A stretch of DNA of 64,000 nt from Magnolia sinica (taxonomy: Eukaryota; Streptophyta; Magnoliopsida; Magnoliales; Magnoliaceae): positions 76,442,177-76,506,176 of the forward strand of contig NC_080582.1 in assembly GCF_029962835.1 (NCBI RefSeq). The letters are read 5' to 3'. The notes below the pieces were generated by a model. The model was given only the letters and a program-made list of their open reading frames with translations. It ran no database searches and was not told the origin of the DNA. Both the position numbers and the translations under genes were made by a program. Below are positions 48,375 to 59,003 of the stretch, piece by piece. How positions within the stretch are numbered: the stretch's first letter is position 1; every line of letters begins with the position of its first letter.

Positions 48375-51300
48375 AAGATTAATTAATTTCTTGGTCCAAA
48401 TCAGTAATTGCAGAATAATAGTGAAAATCCAATTAGGTGAAATTAGTTCCTATTAGATTTATCAGATCGAATAAATTGATTGAATCTTGACAGATTAATG
48501 AATACGTAAAAGGGCTTGAAAAATATGTATAACTGGTTAATCTTGAAATAATATAAAGGAATGGATCTGCATAATTAGAATCTGAAATAAAGGATCTTCA
48601 GATTTATAATCTAAAATAAAGGATATTAATCTAAAATAAAGGATATGTAGATTTATAATATGAAATAAAGAATCCGCAGGTTATAAATCTGAATTAAAGG
48701 ATCTGCAAATTTATAATTTGAAATAAAGAATTCAGAGGTTATAAAAGTGCTTGACATTATTTTCACCAGAGAGGTGGTGATCAAACGTGTGTGTAAGGTT
48801 CTAATCTTACTAATAAACGGCTTAGTTTTGAAAACTTGGTCCACTAAGTCTGTGGTAAAGGATAACCTCTCACTAAAGCAAGGTTCAAGTCCATGAGACA
48901 CCTTTGTTTATGCACGGAAGATCAGATGCTCGCATATTTTTTGTTGATTTAAAATTAATGGGGAATTGTTGGTTTTAGCTAGATTTTTAAATTATATATC
49001 TTTTATTTTTATTTTTCCTTTAGCTTAACCTCAAGCTTTTGACCCAGTTTTCCGGAGTTATCTGTTTGACCAAGTTTTTCGGAGAGTATGGTTTGGTCGA
49101 ATATTTGGCCCAACGAAAGTATATGTTGGCCGACACCTCTGCGCCAGGTGTCTGCCACGTCACCGTTTGAATTTCCTATAAATGGTAATGCGGAAAAACC
49201 AAAAAAAAAGGAGGAAAAAAAAGGCAATTGGTTTTAAAAGAAAGTTTTTTTTTTTTAATTTACTTTTTATTTTTTATTTTTAAAATGAAAATTCCTATAA
49301 TAAAAAAGGGATATTCTGAGCATAAACCACCGAGAAGTGGTTCTATCCCAAAGACTTTCGTTGCTGGAGGTTTGGATAGTACGTTCAAACCATCCAACGG
49401 GTCGTTAGTCTTCAGGAAAGCGACATGGATCCACGCCTCCACTAAATATATTGCATGTGATTTTGATTTAAACATTCTTTCAGACTTTCGATCCAGGTGC
49501 ATGCCTTCCAACCTATTCTTAAAATTTCTTATCGCATTATCTGGTATTTAATTTATATTTCTCTATTTATCATATTAATTTCTTTGCATCGAGATAACAT
49601 CTCTCTCTCTCTCGCTCTCTCTCTCTCTCTCCCCTCCATTTGCATTGCATGTGCCATGTCGACTAGTACATTGAAAATCAGAATGCAAAATGCAATGTAT
49701 ATATTTGGAATTTTATTTTCATTACTTGGATTATTTTGCATAGCAAAGGTGAAGTGGTTGTGTAGTCCATTAAATTATAGAAGTCACCAGTTATAAACAA
49801 TAATGACGGTGTGTTTGGATATGCTATCAGTTGAATTACAATTATTAGTCTAATAAATTGGAACTAGTCCAATTGTAATTTCCTTTTGTATCGTTTGTAC
49901 TAAAGCATGAGTTCCAAATTGACATTACATTACTTTCAAGCTGGAATTTGAATGAAACTGCAATTTGAGGGCTATTCCTTATTGTTAATGCTATGAATTG
50001 TTGTTAGTTTTGTTCATTTCCTCTTTTTTGTTTATGTGTGCATCAGAATGCAACCAAAGCGTCTGGTAGTGAGTAAAGCTTCAATCGTGGAACAATGTTG
50101 TTGTTGTGTGTGTGTGTTTTTTTTTTTAAGAAAAAAGAAAACAAAAAGAGGCGAGATGAGGAATTGATGACTACATCATTACAAAACATCAATCCAAAAG
50201 GAGTAAAAGGGAAGAAGAAGAAGAAGAAGCAAAACACTCAGAAGAGTGACATTCGAAAGTCTTAAGCGACTTGGCCCATGCAATGGATTTTATTATCCGA
50301 GGGATTTTGAAGAAAGTTTGTTGAAGGTACTGATTTCAAATTTGAAATGATCCATGGGATTTTTAGTCAAGTTATTTAGTGGAGCTCTTGGACCCGACTG
50401 ATCTTATTGAGGAAGCTCGGACCATGTTTTGTTCAGGATGTCCTTGACTCATGTCATGTGCCTAGAGAGGCCAACTCAGAAGTGGACAACCTCACAAAAT
50501 CTGGACCTGCAGGCCTGCGCTGGTCATTTATGATAGAAGATGGTGCATTATTTATTTATTTATTTTTTTCTTTTTGGTAGTGTGTTTCAGCACCTTGCTG
50601 ATAGGCATCCCCCCCCCCCCCCCCCCCCAAGTGTGGATGTCGTTGTTTCCTATTTCAGGGTCTTGTATTTTTTCCGTTTGGAGGGTTTTCTTTTGAATAT
50701 AAGTAGAATATTCATAAAAAAAAGTTATCTAGTGAAGCCTTTTGCTTCAAAGTTCGATGTGCTTTTGGGTTCCAACCCATGGCTCGGTGGTAGACAGTGT
50801 ATTTCAACACTGAGGTCATGAGTTCGAGTGCCCATGTGTTGTGTGCGTGTGAGGGTGTGTATGCAAAAAAAAAAGAAGAAGAGTTATGTGCTTTGGACCT
50901 TACTAAAATGCTTGTTAGTTGAACCTCCATTAGTATCAAAACGATGTAAAAAAGTCTGCATGGTAGGAGCAGACCTGGTTTAAATTTTCTAGGTATGATC
51001 ACAGGTACAGATGAGGTGTTTCAAAGAAACATGGGATTCAAAATACATTATGGCTATTTATGGGTGCTGGATATATGCATACAAATGCTGCATGCATTTA
51101 TTGCCAAGAGTCTTCTAAATTAGAGAGGACTGCTAATTTATCTGGCAATTGAGATAACTAATAGCATGCTCAAATATCTATGGGGAACCATAAAGTCTCA
51201 ACCCTAGGGAGACCAACGGCTCTAACCTTGGAGAAGAAACTTGGTTTTGTATTGCAATAACCAAAATATAATAGCCGCCTTCAAAGAGTCACACACACAA

Positions 51301-54300
51301 CCCTTTTATAAACTCCCCATAAAGTAGTAACTACCCCTAAACAAGCAGTGACTCCTAACAAAGTAGTAACTTACCCCTAAAACAAGCAAAACTCCTCATA
51401 AAGGGTGCATCAATATCTATTTCTTATTTGGGTTCCAGTCCTTGCCTGAGTGGTAGACTCTGAAGAGTTTCAACACGAGGTCTTGGGTTCATAACCCATA
51501 GGTGCTGAAATCCCACTACGGCGTGTGTGGGTGTGTGGCGGGTGCGTGTGTAAAAAAAAATAAAAAAATAAAATCTATTTCTTATCACAAGAATCAGGTG
51601 GTCAGGTGGGCCCCAATTAGCTGAACAAAAGTACAGTCATGAAAAAATTGGCCAAAGTTTTCTAGCTCTCCCACTTATTTCCAATATCATCGCACTCTTA
51701 TCAAGTGGGCCACCTTCATCTCTCGGTAGTAGCATCTACATGGTGAGGTCCACATGATGGATGGCTTGGATATTCCACCGGAATTCCAAGCTGGCATATG
51801 CGATGGTGTGCTTATTAGCTGACTTGTACATGCGTGTGGGCTTACCAAAGCTCAAAATTCCATTCCTTTCTTTTGAAATTGTAACTCCCATTGAGTTTGT
51901 TTTCTTGAAAATCTAGATTTCGCGAAGTTTATCTTAGCATGGTTTTGTTGTTTTGCTTGAATTGTGTGCTGATATTTCACACACGTATCTGGAATGCAAA
52001 TAATATATTGGGTTCAAGTAATTCTACCATTCTTGATTTCAGGTCTCAATACTAATGATTTATTTTTGTACTTGACTCAGCAAGTTCTGACCCATGTCCT
52101 AGAAGAAGCTGGCTACACAAAGGATTCTTTGCTGGTTTTAGCTGACTTTATGAAGGTACTGTTGTACGTCTGTTATGACCACTTCTTTTCTTTTCTTTTA
52201 TTAAAAAAAAAAAAAGATTAATAAAATTTATTAAAACCACAAAACAAGCTATGAAACTAAGGGAGTGACCCACTTGTTACAAGGGAATCGATTACAATTA
52301 CATCATTCACAATCTTCAAAGTATCACTGAATGCAAGTCTCCTAATAGATATAGAGAGCCCTAATTTCTGAAATAGTAAAATTTATTTCTAGAAGCCTGG
52401 GATTAAGGCCTTTCCCACTTAATAGCTCTACGAGAATCCGGTTTGATGATAAAGTTACTCAAGATGGAATTCAAGTAGATACACAGACCGTCCCGAAGTG
52501 CCTAGTTTCTGCCTTGATAGATCCCACCAACTCCACAGGGATCAGAGAAAGCCATTCACTATCTCACCCTTTTCATTTTTCATAATTCCACCAATCATGG
52601 ACGGACACAGTAGAATAGTGAATGGTGAAAACCCATCAAAATTAAGCTTTAAAAATCCCTACCGTGGTGGCTTCCACCAAGGCTTAGTTTTTTTTTTTTT
52701 TTTTTCCCCTTAATCTGTCCACACTGATTGTCTTCCAATTGATGGCTAGGGCAGTCCTAGAAACATCTTTGAATTCCAGCTTCACCATCACCCAACATTC
52801 GGGCGTCACCTTTTTCTTGTTTTTAACACATTCCATGGATGCCACCTTATTTTCAAATACTCTTAAATTTTTTTTTGAATGATAACTGAAAATATTATTG
52901 TAAAAAAACAGAAACAGTGATGAGTAATCATCTCGAATTCAAAGAGCCAAAAAAGAAAAAAGAAGAAAAAAAGAGGAGAGCCAGAAACAAAAACAAGGAG
53001 GCAGCTCTAATTGAACAGAATTCCCCCAAATACAAAAAGACTCGCAAGAGGAAAGACCCAACTGGAAACTCTACCCGTTGAAGATAGGACTAAGCACAGC
53101 CCATTTAAAAACCATGACTTGAATCATACGTTTCCTTCTTTCCACAAACCCCACATGATCGTGAAAGCATCTCACCCCTAGCGCTGCAGAATAGAGAGAA
53201 GAATCACCTCCACACCTCTAAACCATAAGTTTAAAACTCACCGACTTGACTTGAAACTTGGCTGACTCAATACAACAAGATTTCGAGCTGATTCACTGGA
53301 ACCTCAATACCGTAAGGGACTCGGTCTCAATTTGGAAATACCCATTGAGTTGACTCGAATTGGATCACTCACCTTGACCAATAATTGTTTTCTTAAGAAA
53401 AATATGTGGGGTGTGAGAGTCGAACCCCCAAACTCCATGAATTGATGTAATGCTCTTAACTAGCACATCAATTGCTATGTTGTTGCTTGTTTTGCTGTTT
53501 ATAGTTGCTAGCTTGGCTCTCCCTTTCTTTAATAAAACTCCTGTTATCTTTTAAAAAAAGGTTTAAGATATTACCCTTCTAATGTAGGACAATTAACCAC
53601 TTGCTCTAAAAGCTCGACCTGTTAGAGCATGACGAATCAATCCCTTTATTTTATAGCCCAGGCCCCACATTGCATGAGTTAGGACCTCGGCCGAACCCTC
53701 CTCGTGGGCCCCAAATCACATGGGTACCGCCTCACACGTGCCACCTGCCTCACATGGGCCACCCACCCCGAGTGTGTCCCCGCATCTCACAGGCTACCTC
53801 ACTCGAGCCTGGTGTGAAAATGCCTCTGCATTTATCACTCCCGGTGAGGAGTCTCGAACTTGAGACCTCCCGCTCTGATATCACTTTGATGCAGGACAAT
53901 TAACCACTTGCTCTAAAAGCTTGAACTGTTAGAGCATGACGAATCAATCCCTTTATCTTATAGCCTAGGTCCCACATCGCATGGGTTAGGACCTCGGCCG
54001 AACCCCCCTTGTGGGCCCCAAATCACATGAGTATCGCCTCACACGAGCCACCCGCCTCACACGGGTGGGGCCTGCCTCTCACGAGTCACCTACCTCACAC
54101 GGGCCGCCCACCCGAGTGTGTCGCCGCATCCCACAAGCTACCCACTCGAGCTTAGCGTGAAAATGCCCCTGCATTACCTTCCTAATACACACACCCACAC
54201 CCACTTGCAAACAAGCGGGGAAAGAATACAGCGGAAGGAGGGCAACTAGCAATTTACAGCCCGACAAGTGACTTAACAAAAAGTAAGTCAATTTTCAAGT

Positions 54301-55720
54301 TATAAGCCCATTCAAGAACATTAACTTTAATAGATAACAAAGTCGCGTCGAGAGAACATGCAAGATCCCGGAAATGACGTCTATTTCACTTGCCTCAAAT
54401 TGCCCACCAGATTGCTAGCAAAAGAAGGTTCGAAATGGGCCGCACCTTCTTTACCACACCTCTGCCTTGCCAAGCCCAAAGGAGAGGGCTGAAACTGATT
54501 GCGGCATTACCCAAGCCATCTGCAATTTGGAAAGAAAATGCTTCCAAATCTTGGCAGAGAATGGGCAGGTCATGAACAGGTGGTCGATTGATTCCGACTC
54601 TCTCATGCAAAGGCAACACTTATTCGGAATGACCATGGCTTGTTTTTGGAGATTATCAATCGTCAACACCCTCTTCCTTCCCACAAGCCAAGTGAAAGCG
54701 GCCTCTTTCTTTTCTTTTTTGGAGAGATCCTTCTTAATATTTTAATTTAATAATAATTAAACATTGAATTTATTCAGGTTAAGTCTTCAATTTGACCGCA
54801 TAAGAGGAATTATATGATCCTCGATCTGAGGATGTGCACAATATACTTGTTTTCAGTTCGGGAAGTGAGGTCCATGGTTCAGTAATCCAGACCATTGGTT
54901 TGTCGAACTTGAGCCCCACAATGGATGGGCCATGCCCCAAAAATATCCCAGATTGGAAGACTGTAGCTGCCTATGTTTGGCTTTTTTCAGTTAAATGTGA
55001 GGCTTTTTGCAGCATCTCTTCTTAACCACCTATTTGCTGGCCACAATTGAAATGTTATGGTTATCCTATTCCTATCAAAGTGATGCTCTAGGTGTGGCCC
55101 TTCCATCTCTAGGGCCCAACAAACCAATGGTCTGGATCATTGAATATGGGCACACTTATACGAAATGAAAATCTGTGTACACTGCATTTTCTTCAGTCTG
55201 AGTAATGTAAAAATTCTTGGTACATGTATGAAGTTAAGCACACCTTGAACTTTTCGGAGTCATATTTTCGAGTAATATCCTTTTTAATATTGCAAACGAG
55301 ACCAAAGTATTCTGTAACGGTAACGGTGGCCGTAACGGCCACCACCGTTACCTTTATGATACAGGGTTTAACGGCCGTCATTTTTTTTAAATTGAAAAAA
55401 AATCCAAAAAACCTATAGGCTCCGTAATGGACTGTTATAGGGCTGTTACGGCCTTTACAGGTGGTGTAATGGGCTGTCACGGGGACTGTAACGGCCTTCA
55501 TGGGTCATTTTTTCTGTTACGGCCGTTATGGCCTTTACGACCCCATTACATGTAATGGTTGCCACTGTTACCTTTACTGCACCCATGAATGAGACTGCGC
55601 ATTAATATGTAAAATTCATGATCGTGCTACAAAATAAACTCCATCACATGTCATTTGCAGAATCTCGAAAGCTCTGGTTTGAAGAGTTTGAAGATGGAGG
55701 TTGAAGTTCCAGTTGATTAG
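37298..55720 (+). CDS. Calcineurin-B-like EF-hand protein
   Basis: Six coding exons: 37298-37367, 37446-37570, 40678-40774, 40881-40990, 52081-52155 and 55661-55720. All have GT donors and AG acceptors with matching phases. The product is 178 residues. It starts MGNTSS, a consensus for N-terminal myristoylation. EF-hand 1 is DRNGGGFISADE (about residues 43-54, non-consensus at loop position 5). EF-hand 3 is DSDCNGKVTFND (about 104-115, Asp at position 12). Hands 2 and 4 are degenerate. The C-terminus is MEVEVPVD. The family is the plant calcineurin B regulatory-subunit homologue (At3g18430-like), distinct from the longer CBL/SOS3 sensors. Its phosphatase partner in plants is unclear. The open frame is intact. 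The gene spans 18.4 kb because introns 2-5 hold Mutator-like, RTE, L1, copia, SINE and TRIM insertions. The rest of intron 4 (41.0-42.3 kb and 49.6-52.1 kb) shows no further gene. Confidence 0.92.
38373..38607. mobile_element. MITE with GTTTGGATGCCTG ends
   Basis: 235 bp with mirrored ends: GGGCATCGTTTGGATGCCTG and (reverse-complemented) AAGGGGTTGTTTGGATGCCTG. The interior repeats GTAAGTGACTTACAG-like phrases on both strands. The target-site duplication is not clear. It lies in intron 2 of the calcineurin-B-like gene. Confidence 0.6.
38932..39311 (+). mobile_element. Mutator-like element, short copy C
   Basis: 380 bp from CAAGGTGTTCCGTAACGG to TTTTTGGCACACCAT. Flanks AGTTAGGAG (38923-38931) and GGTTAGGAG (39312-39320) match at eight of nine. 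It has the same CCGTAACGG-rich text as copies A and B but lacks their long interior. Confidence 0.75.
39312..39520 (+). mobile_element. RTE-clade LINE, 3' end fragment
   Basis: It starts at GGTTAGGAGTGAGATGGTAC, the same place in the LINE as the copy at 3972, and ends CCCAATTAGTTGGGATAAGG plus a (GAT)n tail. The Mutator-like copy C inserted into this LINE fragment. Confidence 0.75.
42277..42307. repeat. (CT)n microsatellite at the left edge of the copia composite
   Basis: A CT run abuts the left terminus. The right terminus at 49600 also abuts a TC run, so the apparent 5-bp duplication TCTCT lies in microsatellite on both sides. Confidence 0.9.
42308..42915 (-). repeat. Copia LTR, left
   Basis: 608 bp. 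On the minus strand it begins TGGTAGTTTTAGC after a GGTGGGGGAT purine tract and ends CGAGATAACA. It contains a TATA-like CCTATAAATGG. Confidence 0.8.
43172..45348 (-). mobile_element. Mutator-like non-autonomous element, copy B
   Basis: 2177 bp, the same family as copy A but in the other orientation. Ends GGGGTATCCCA and (reverse-complemented) CAAGGTATCCCG. Flanks TTCATGAGT (43163-43171) and TTCATTAGT (45349-45357) match at eight of nine. Its interior aligns with copy A from end to end but contains two adjacent foldback-MITE blocks (about 43680-44110 and 44110-44650) instead of one, which explains the ~520-bp length difference. It also holds a CT-rich tract at 43375-43560. It inserted into the copia fossil. 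Confidence 0.85.
48336..48371. repeat. (TC)n microsatellite
   Basis: A TC run just upstream of the gag start of the copia fossil. Confidence 0.9.
48967..49599 (+). repeat. Copia LTR, right, inverted relative to the left one
   Basis: 633 bp. It begins TGTTGGTTTTAGC after AATGGGGAAT and ends CGAGATAACA on the plus strand, so it is the mirror image of the left LTR. About 225 bp of element sequence upstream of the LTR (48740-48966) is also shared in inverted form with 42916-43145. Confidence 0.8.
50380..50720 (+). mobile_element. LINE 3' tail (probable)
   Basis: It ends CCGTTTGGAGGGTTTTCTTT, TGAATATAAGTAGAATATTC and an A run, like other plant L1 3' ends, and is heavily 5'-truncated. A (C)20 run at 50609-50628 lies inside. 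Confidence 0.45.
50609..50628. repeat. (C)20 homopolymer
   Basis: Twenty consecutive C, the second unusual G/C homopolymer of the window after (G)27 at 29161. Confidence 0.95.
50766..50885 (+). mobile_element. tRNA-derived SINE
   Basis: It contains a box-A-like TGGCTCGGTGGTAGAC and a box-B-like GAGTTCGAGTGCCC, and ends in A10 plus GAAGAAG. It is flanked by the 9-bp repeat ATGTGCTTT (50757-50765, 50886-50894). It lies in intron 4 of the calcineurin-B-like gene. Confidence 0.8.
51428..51572 (+). mobile_element. tRNA-derived SINE, full-length copy
   Basis: 145 bp starting TTGGGTTCCAGTCC. Box A-like TGCCTGAGTGGTAGACTC and box B-like TTGGGTTCATAACCC are followed by a GT-rich 3' part and an A-rich tail. 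It has a perfect 13-bp target-site duplication ATCTATTTCTTAT (51415-51427, 51573-51585). This copy defines the ends of the family. Confidence 0.88.
52205..53235 (-). mobile_element. Possible L1 LINE 3' UTR fragments
   Basis: Two T-to-A-rich starts (52202 and 52867), each followed by sequence that reads on the minus strand as LINE-like 3' UTR ending in poly(A). Around 53040-53170, text such as TTTCCACAAACCCCACATGA is typical of L1 ends. No domain can be named. Confidence 0.35.
53583..54173 (-). mobile_element. TRIM element (miniature LTR retrotransposon)
   Basis: Two direct repeats, 53583-53830 (248 bp) and 53890-54173 (284 bp), are separated by only 59 bp. On the minus strand each repeat starts TGCAG[A/G]GGCATTTTCAC and ends TTGTCCT[A/G]CA. 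Directly after the right repeat comes TGATATCAGAGCGGGAG, a near match to the initiator-Met-tRNA primer site TGGTATCAGAGC. No coding region. The right repeat is longer because of an extra CCTCACACGGG-type unit. The target-site duplication is uncertain. Confidence 0.75.
54190..54735 (-). mobile_element. L1-type LINE fragment, zinc-binding RT tail
   Basis: The minus strand reads FTWLVGRKRVLTIDNLQKQ, then CCLCMRESESIDHLF, CPFSAKIWKHF. This is the zf-RVT (reverse-transcriptase zinc-binding) domain with its Cys/His pattern C-x2-C...H-x4-C, found at the C-terminus of plant L1 ORF2. Only the 3' end is present. Inside intron 5 of the calcineurin-B-like gene. Confidence 0.8.
55303..55580 (+). mobile_element. 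Mutator-like element, short copy D
   Basis: It begins ATTCTGTAACGGTAACGGTG, like copy C, and continues with CCACCACCGTTACCTTTATG and later CCGTTATGGCC. Both outermost ends are worn and no 9-bp duplication is visible. It lies 80 bp before the last exon of the calcineurin-B-like gene. Confidence 0.65.
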
Positions 55721-55849
55721 AGAACGTTCTGACCATCCATTGCAGTTAAGGGAGCGACAGGGTATGATTCTTTCATTTATCCTCCTTGTGTTCTGTTTTC
55801 ATGAAATGTGACGGTCTAAAAGGAAACATTGTAGGATAGACCTTGTTAT

Positions 55850-56900
55850 CTTCTGATGAGGAATGATCATATACATTCGAACAAATGGTATCGGTGTAGG
55901 GCCCACTGCATGTGTGAGTGCCATCCGACCTGTCCAGTGGTCGTGCCTCCCCTAGGTGTATATCCCAAAACCCAGCTTGATCTTTAAACTCAGAGGGGCC
56001 ACCACACCAAAGGGAATAATGGTAGACATTGGGGAGGGTGACTCCTACCATAGAAACTTTCAGATGGAATATGGGGTCCACCATGTAGCGCGCATGCCAC
56101 CCAACCCATTTCTTACGAAGAGCCGTACCACGATATAAAGCGACAAATCAGGAACCACAGGTCATTGGAAAAAATGCAGGTGGACCAAAACCTGGGAACA
56201 AATAGGTTTTAGGCATGATTGCGGCTCTTGTGTGTCCCACATAAATTTTGGATCATCAGCATCATTTGGATGTACAGTGAATTTGAGCAGACTCAATTGA
56301 TTAACGGTTTGGATTCTACATATGCATCATGGGTGGACCCCATGCTGGCTCGAATCATAAGGTAATTTCAAAATTCACATCCTTGTTATAAAAAATCCTT
56401 CTCATGTCCATCAAATGACATAAAGAGTTACATGATATTATGAAGATTATTCACTACCTCTCTCTATATGTTCTTTACAAGCAGGCCTCTGACTGAGGCT
56501 AAAGTTTCTTATTGTGTACAAGCATCCACCACATACCAGGTGGCCCCCACCATTATGCACGAGGTGCTAAAAAAGTCTCTGCTGATCAGATAATCCTAAC
56601 CATCCATCAGATGCCTGAAAATGAGAGAAGGGTTCAGGACCAAAAACTGTCCGGTTGCAACAGCTCATGTTACAACAAGAACCCAAAAATTAGACAGATC
56701 CAAAGCTCAAGTGGGCCACACCAGAGGGAACAGTGAGGATGTAAACCTCCACCATTAAAACCTTTGACTTAGGAAGGTTCTGGTGGTGTGGCTCACTTGA
56801 GATTTAGATTGAATTGATTTTTGGGCTCATGTCCTAACATAACTGATGGACGGCGTGGATGCCTTACACATCATGGTGGCCCGGTAGCTTTTTGTTGCAC
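55850..56900. mobile_element. Foldback MITE fragments
   Basis: Two decayed pieces (about 55850-56360 and 56510-56900) carry GTGGACC, GATTTAGAT, GATGGACGGCGTGGATG and CATCATGGTGG phrases of the family. The ends are not resolvable. The first piece begins within about 130 bp of the calcineurin-B-like stop codon and may supply part of its 3' UTR. Confidence 0.5.
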
Positions 56901-58995
56901 GGGCTCCCTGCGACATCCGGTGTCAACCAAAGGGACACAACATTATGCAGCTGGTGGAACCGTAGGATGGCAGATCTCTCTTTCTACAGTAACTGTGGTA
57001 GAGAGAGATGTATTGGGACCCATCAAGTGGGCCCTATCACAGATGACCCATGTTTCGAATGTTGGGGAACCGTAGAAGCACACAGAGATGAATCAAGCAA
57101 ATCAAGCAAAGTACTATCAATCACAGAACAAGTTCAAACATAAACAATTCAAATTTTAAGTGAAAAAACCCTTTTAGAAAAAAACCACCGTACAAAGTTC
57201 TGAGTAATGCACTATGAAAGTAGAAATTACAAGAAATAGTGTTATTGGTTCGACTAAGTCTTGAATTCACTTCACAAGCCCTAGCTATGCCCTTGAAGCC
57301 CTGATGAATGAATTAGAAAGCTTTAGAACTCTTCTCATCTCTCCCAAATTTCGATTACACCTTATATATATAACACCATATAGTATCACAATCGGAATAG
57401 GAAACAAATCCCGCACTTACATAATTTTGCACGCACTTGATGGGACCATGATATGTTGATGGCATCGACGATCTATCGATGGCATTGAACACCTTCGATA
57501 ACGTCAAGTGTGACATCAAGTGGTCTCTTGATTGCAGTGATAAACCCTCTTGTTTACAGATTTAAGACATCAACAACGTCAAAACCATATCTTTTTAGCA
57601 ACACTTCTCTCTTAACTCTTCAACTCTGAACATTGGTGTTTTAACTCTTTCATTTTCCTCTGTCGGTTCATCCCATCCATATATTTTAAACCACTTGCCT
57701 TCAGTAGGGGTGACTAGATGGATGGACCCGATTCATATCAGCAGTTTGCACCTCGCTGGATGCTGCAAACCGTCCAACGTACACGTGGCATACATTCACA
57801 CCGATCTTGATCATCCAGGGTTGTCGCCCCCACTATGGATTAAGCTTAGCCCGAAAATCACACTGATTGCAAAGTTCTAATCAATGAAATTTCATTCTGG
57901 TCCATCCATACTAGAGCCCATGATTTGGATGGTTCAGATAAGGCGTGCTGTAAGATCTCATTGTTCATTAATGTTTCCACAGGCCAATGCTGGTGGAGTA
58001 CTCAATAAGTATACAGGGGAGATGTGTCCACCGTTGGAGTTCTGTAGAGATGTATCAATCAGGGCTGTCCATCAAGTGGACCCTAACATGGATGGCTTAT
58101 ATTTCAAGAAATCCCCTCAATAGACAATCATATCCATCTTCATCTTCCACAGCGCTAGGTTGTAGGGCAATCTTTCTGATATTTTACTTCTATTTTGGAC
58201 CACACATTATTTTATTTCAACCATCCATCTATCATGGTCAACATAATCGGATCATCATCATGCTGGGGAAATAATGTTAATCATCTATATATTATTATTA
58301 TTTTAATTTTTTCCATTCGAATTTGGGCCACTGGCTATTATACTTTTAACCATCCATTTGTGAGTCATTAATTGTATGGTTAGGATTGCTCGAACAGTGT
58401 AACACTAAGGATATACTCCATCCACAATGGAACCCACAATTTGGATGGTTCGGATAGCTTTAAATCAGTGTTATAGGGGAGGAGATGGTCATCACATTTT
58501 ATTTTTTTTAAGAAGGTGCAAACCTAGCACGAGCCTAGCTAGCCATCTAAATCAGTGTAATTTCATCCGTTTTGAAGCCGGAGGATTTTGTGCAAATGCC
58601 GCCATGGTTTGGTGATATGCGTCTGTCTGACGGGCCCCACCATGGATGAGCCATTCTCTAGAGGTCAACTTGATAGGATTATCTTAAAATTTGAGGTGAA
58701 ATTTGCGGTGATCGGGTGGATGGGATCTTCCGGTCAGTGCAATTTGTCTTTATGAACGGTGGATGCCCACCAGGTCAACGGTGGATATGCCATGGAGATG
58801 AAAATTGCAATGGTCACAGATTGGTTATTCCAATTTGCAAGTTAACGAATTATTATTGGTGCGGATCATGCGATCAATGCAACTGTTGGGCTTGGCTATT
58901 TGAAAATCAACGGTGAGATTGGACCAATCCGCGTACGCCACCTGTCACATTGACCGCATTAACGCATAGGTGAGCTGGTGATCCCTACACCCGCC
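56901..58995. other. Intergenic DNA, no gene recognised
   Basis: No frame with a recognisable domain. Scattered short phrases (CCATCCA, TTTGGATGGTTCGGAT, GGTTAGGATTGCTCGA near 58380) match the repeat unit at 7530-8380, so part of it is old dispersed repeat. Confidence 0.4.
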
Positions 58996-59003
58996 TTCTA
59001 GCC

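Larger units (their letters stand above)
42308..49599 (-). mobile_element. Ty1/copia retrotransposon, broken, with inverted ends
   Basis: Coding remnants read on the minus strand: gag near 48324-47420 (LFDGSNFKRWEKR, a CCHC-type FVCGIPGHLARNYRHRK), a protease-like DSGATRH, a short post-integrase stretch, reverse transcriptase with CLYVDDLLIFG near 46600, and RNase H near 46289-45843. Most of the integrase is missing and the frames are broken several times. The 3' LTR is at 42308-42915 in the minus orientation. Where a 5' LTR in the same orientation is expected, the right end instead holds an inverted copy of the 3' end (48740-49599, LTR at 48967-49599). The termini are TG..CA and the outer flanks TCTCT. 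The two LTRs differ at about one position in ten by eye, suggesting an age of several million years. Mutator-like copy B lies inside. The whole lies in intron 4 of the calcineurin-B-like gene. Confidence 0.8.
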
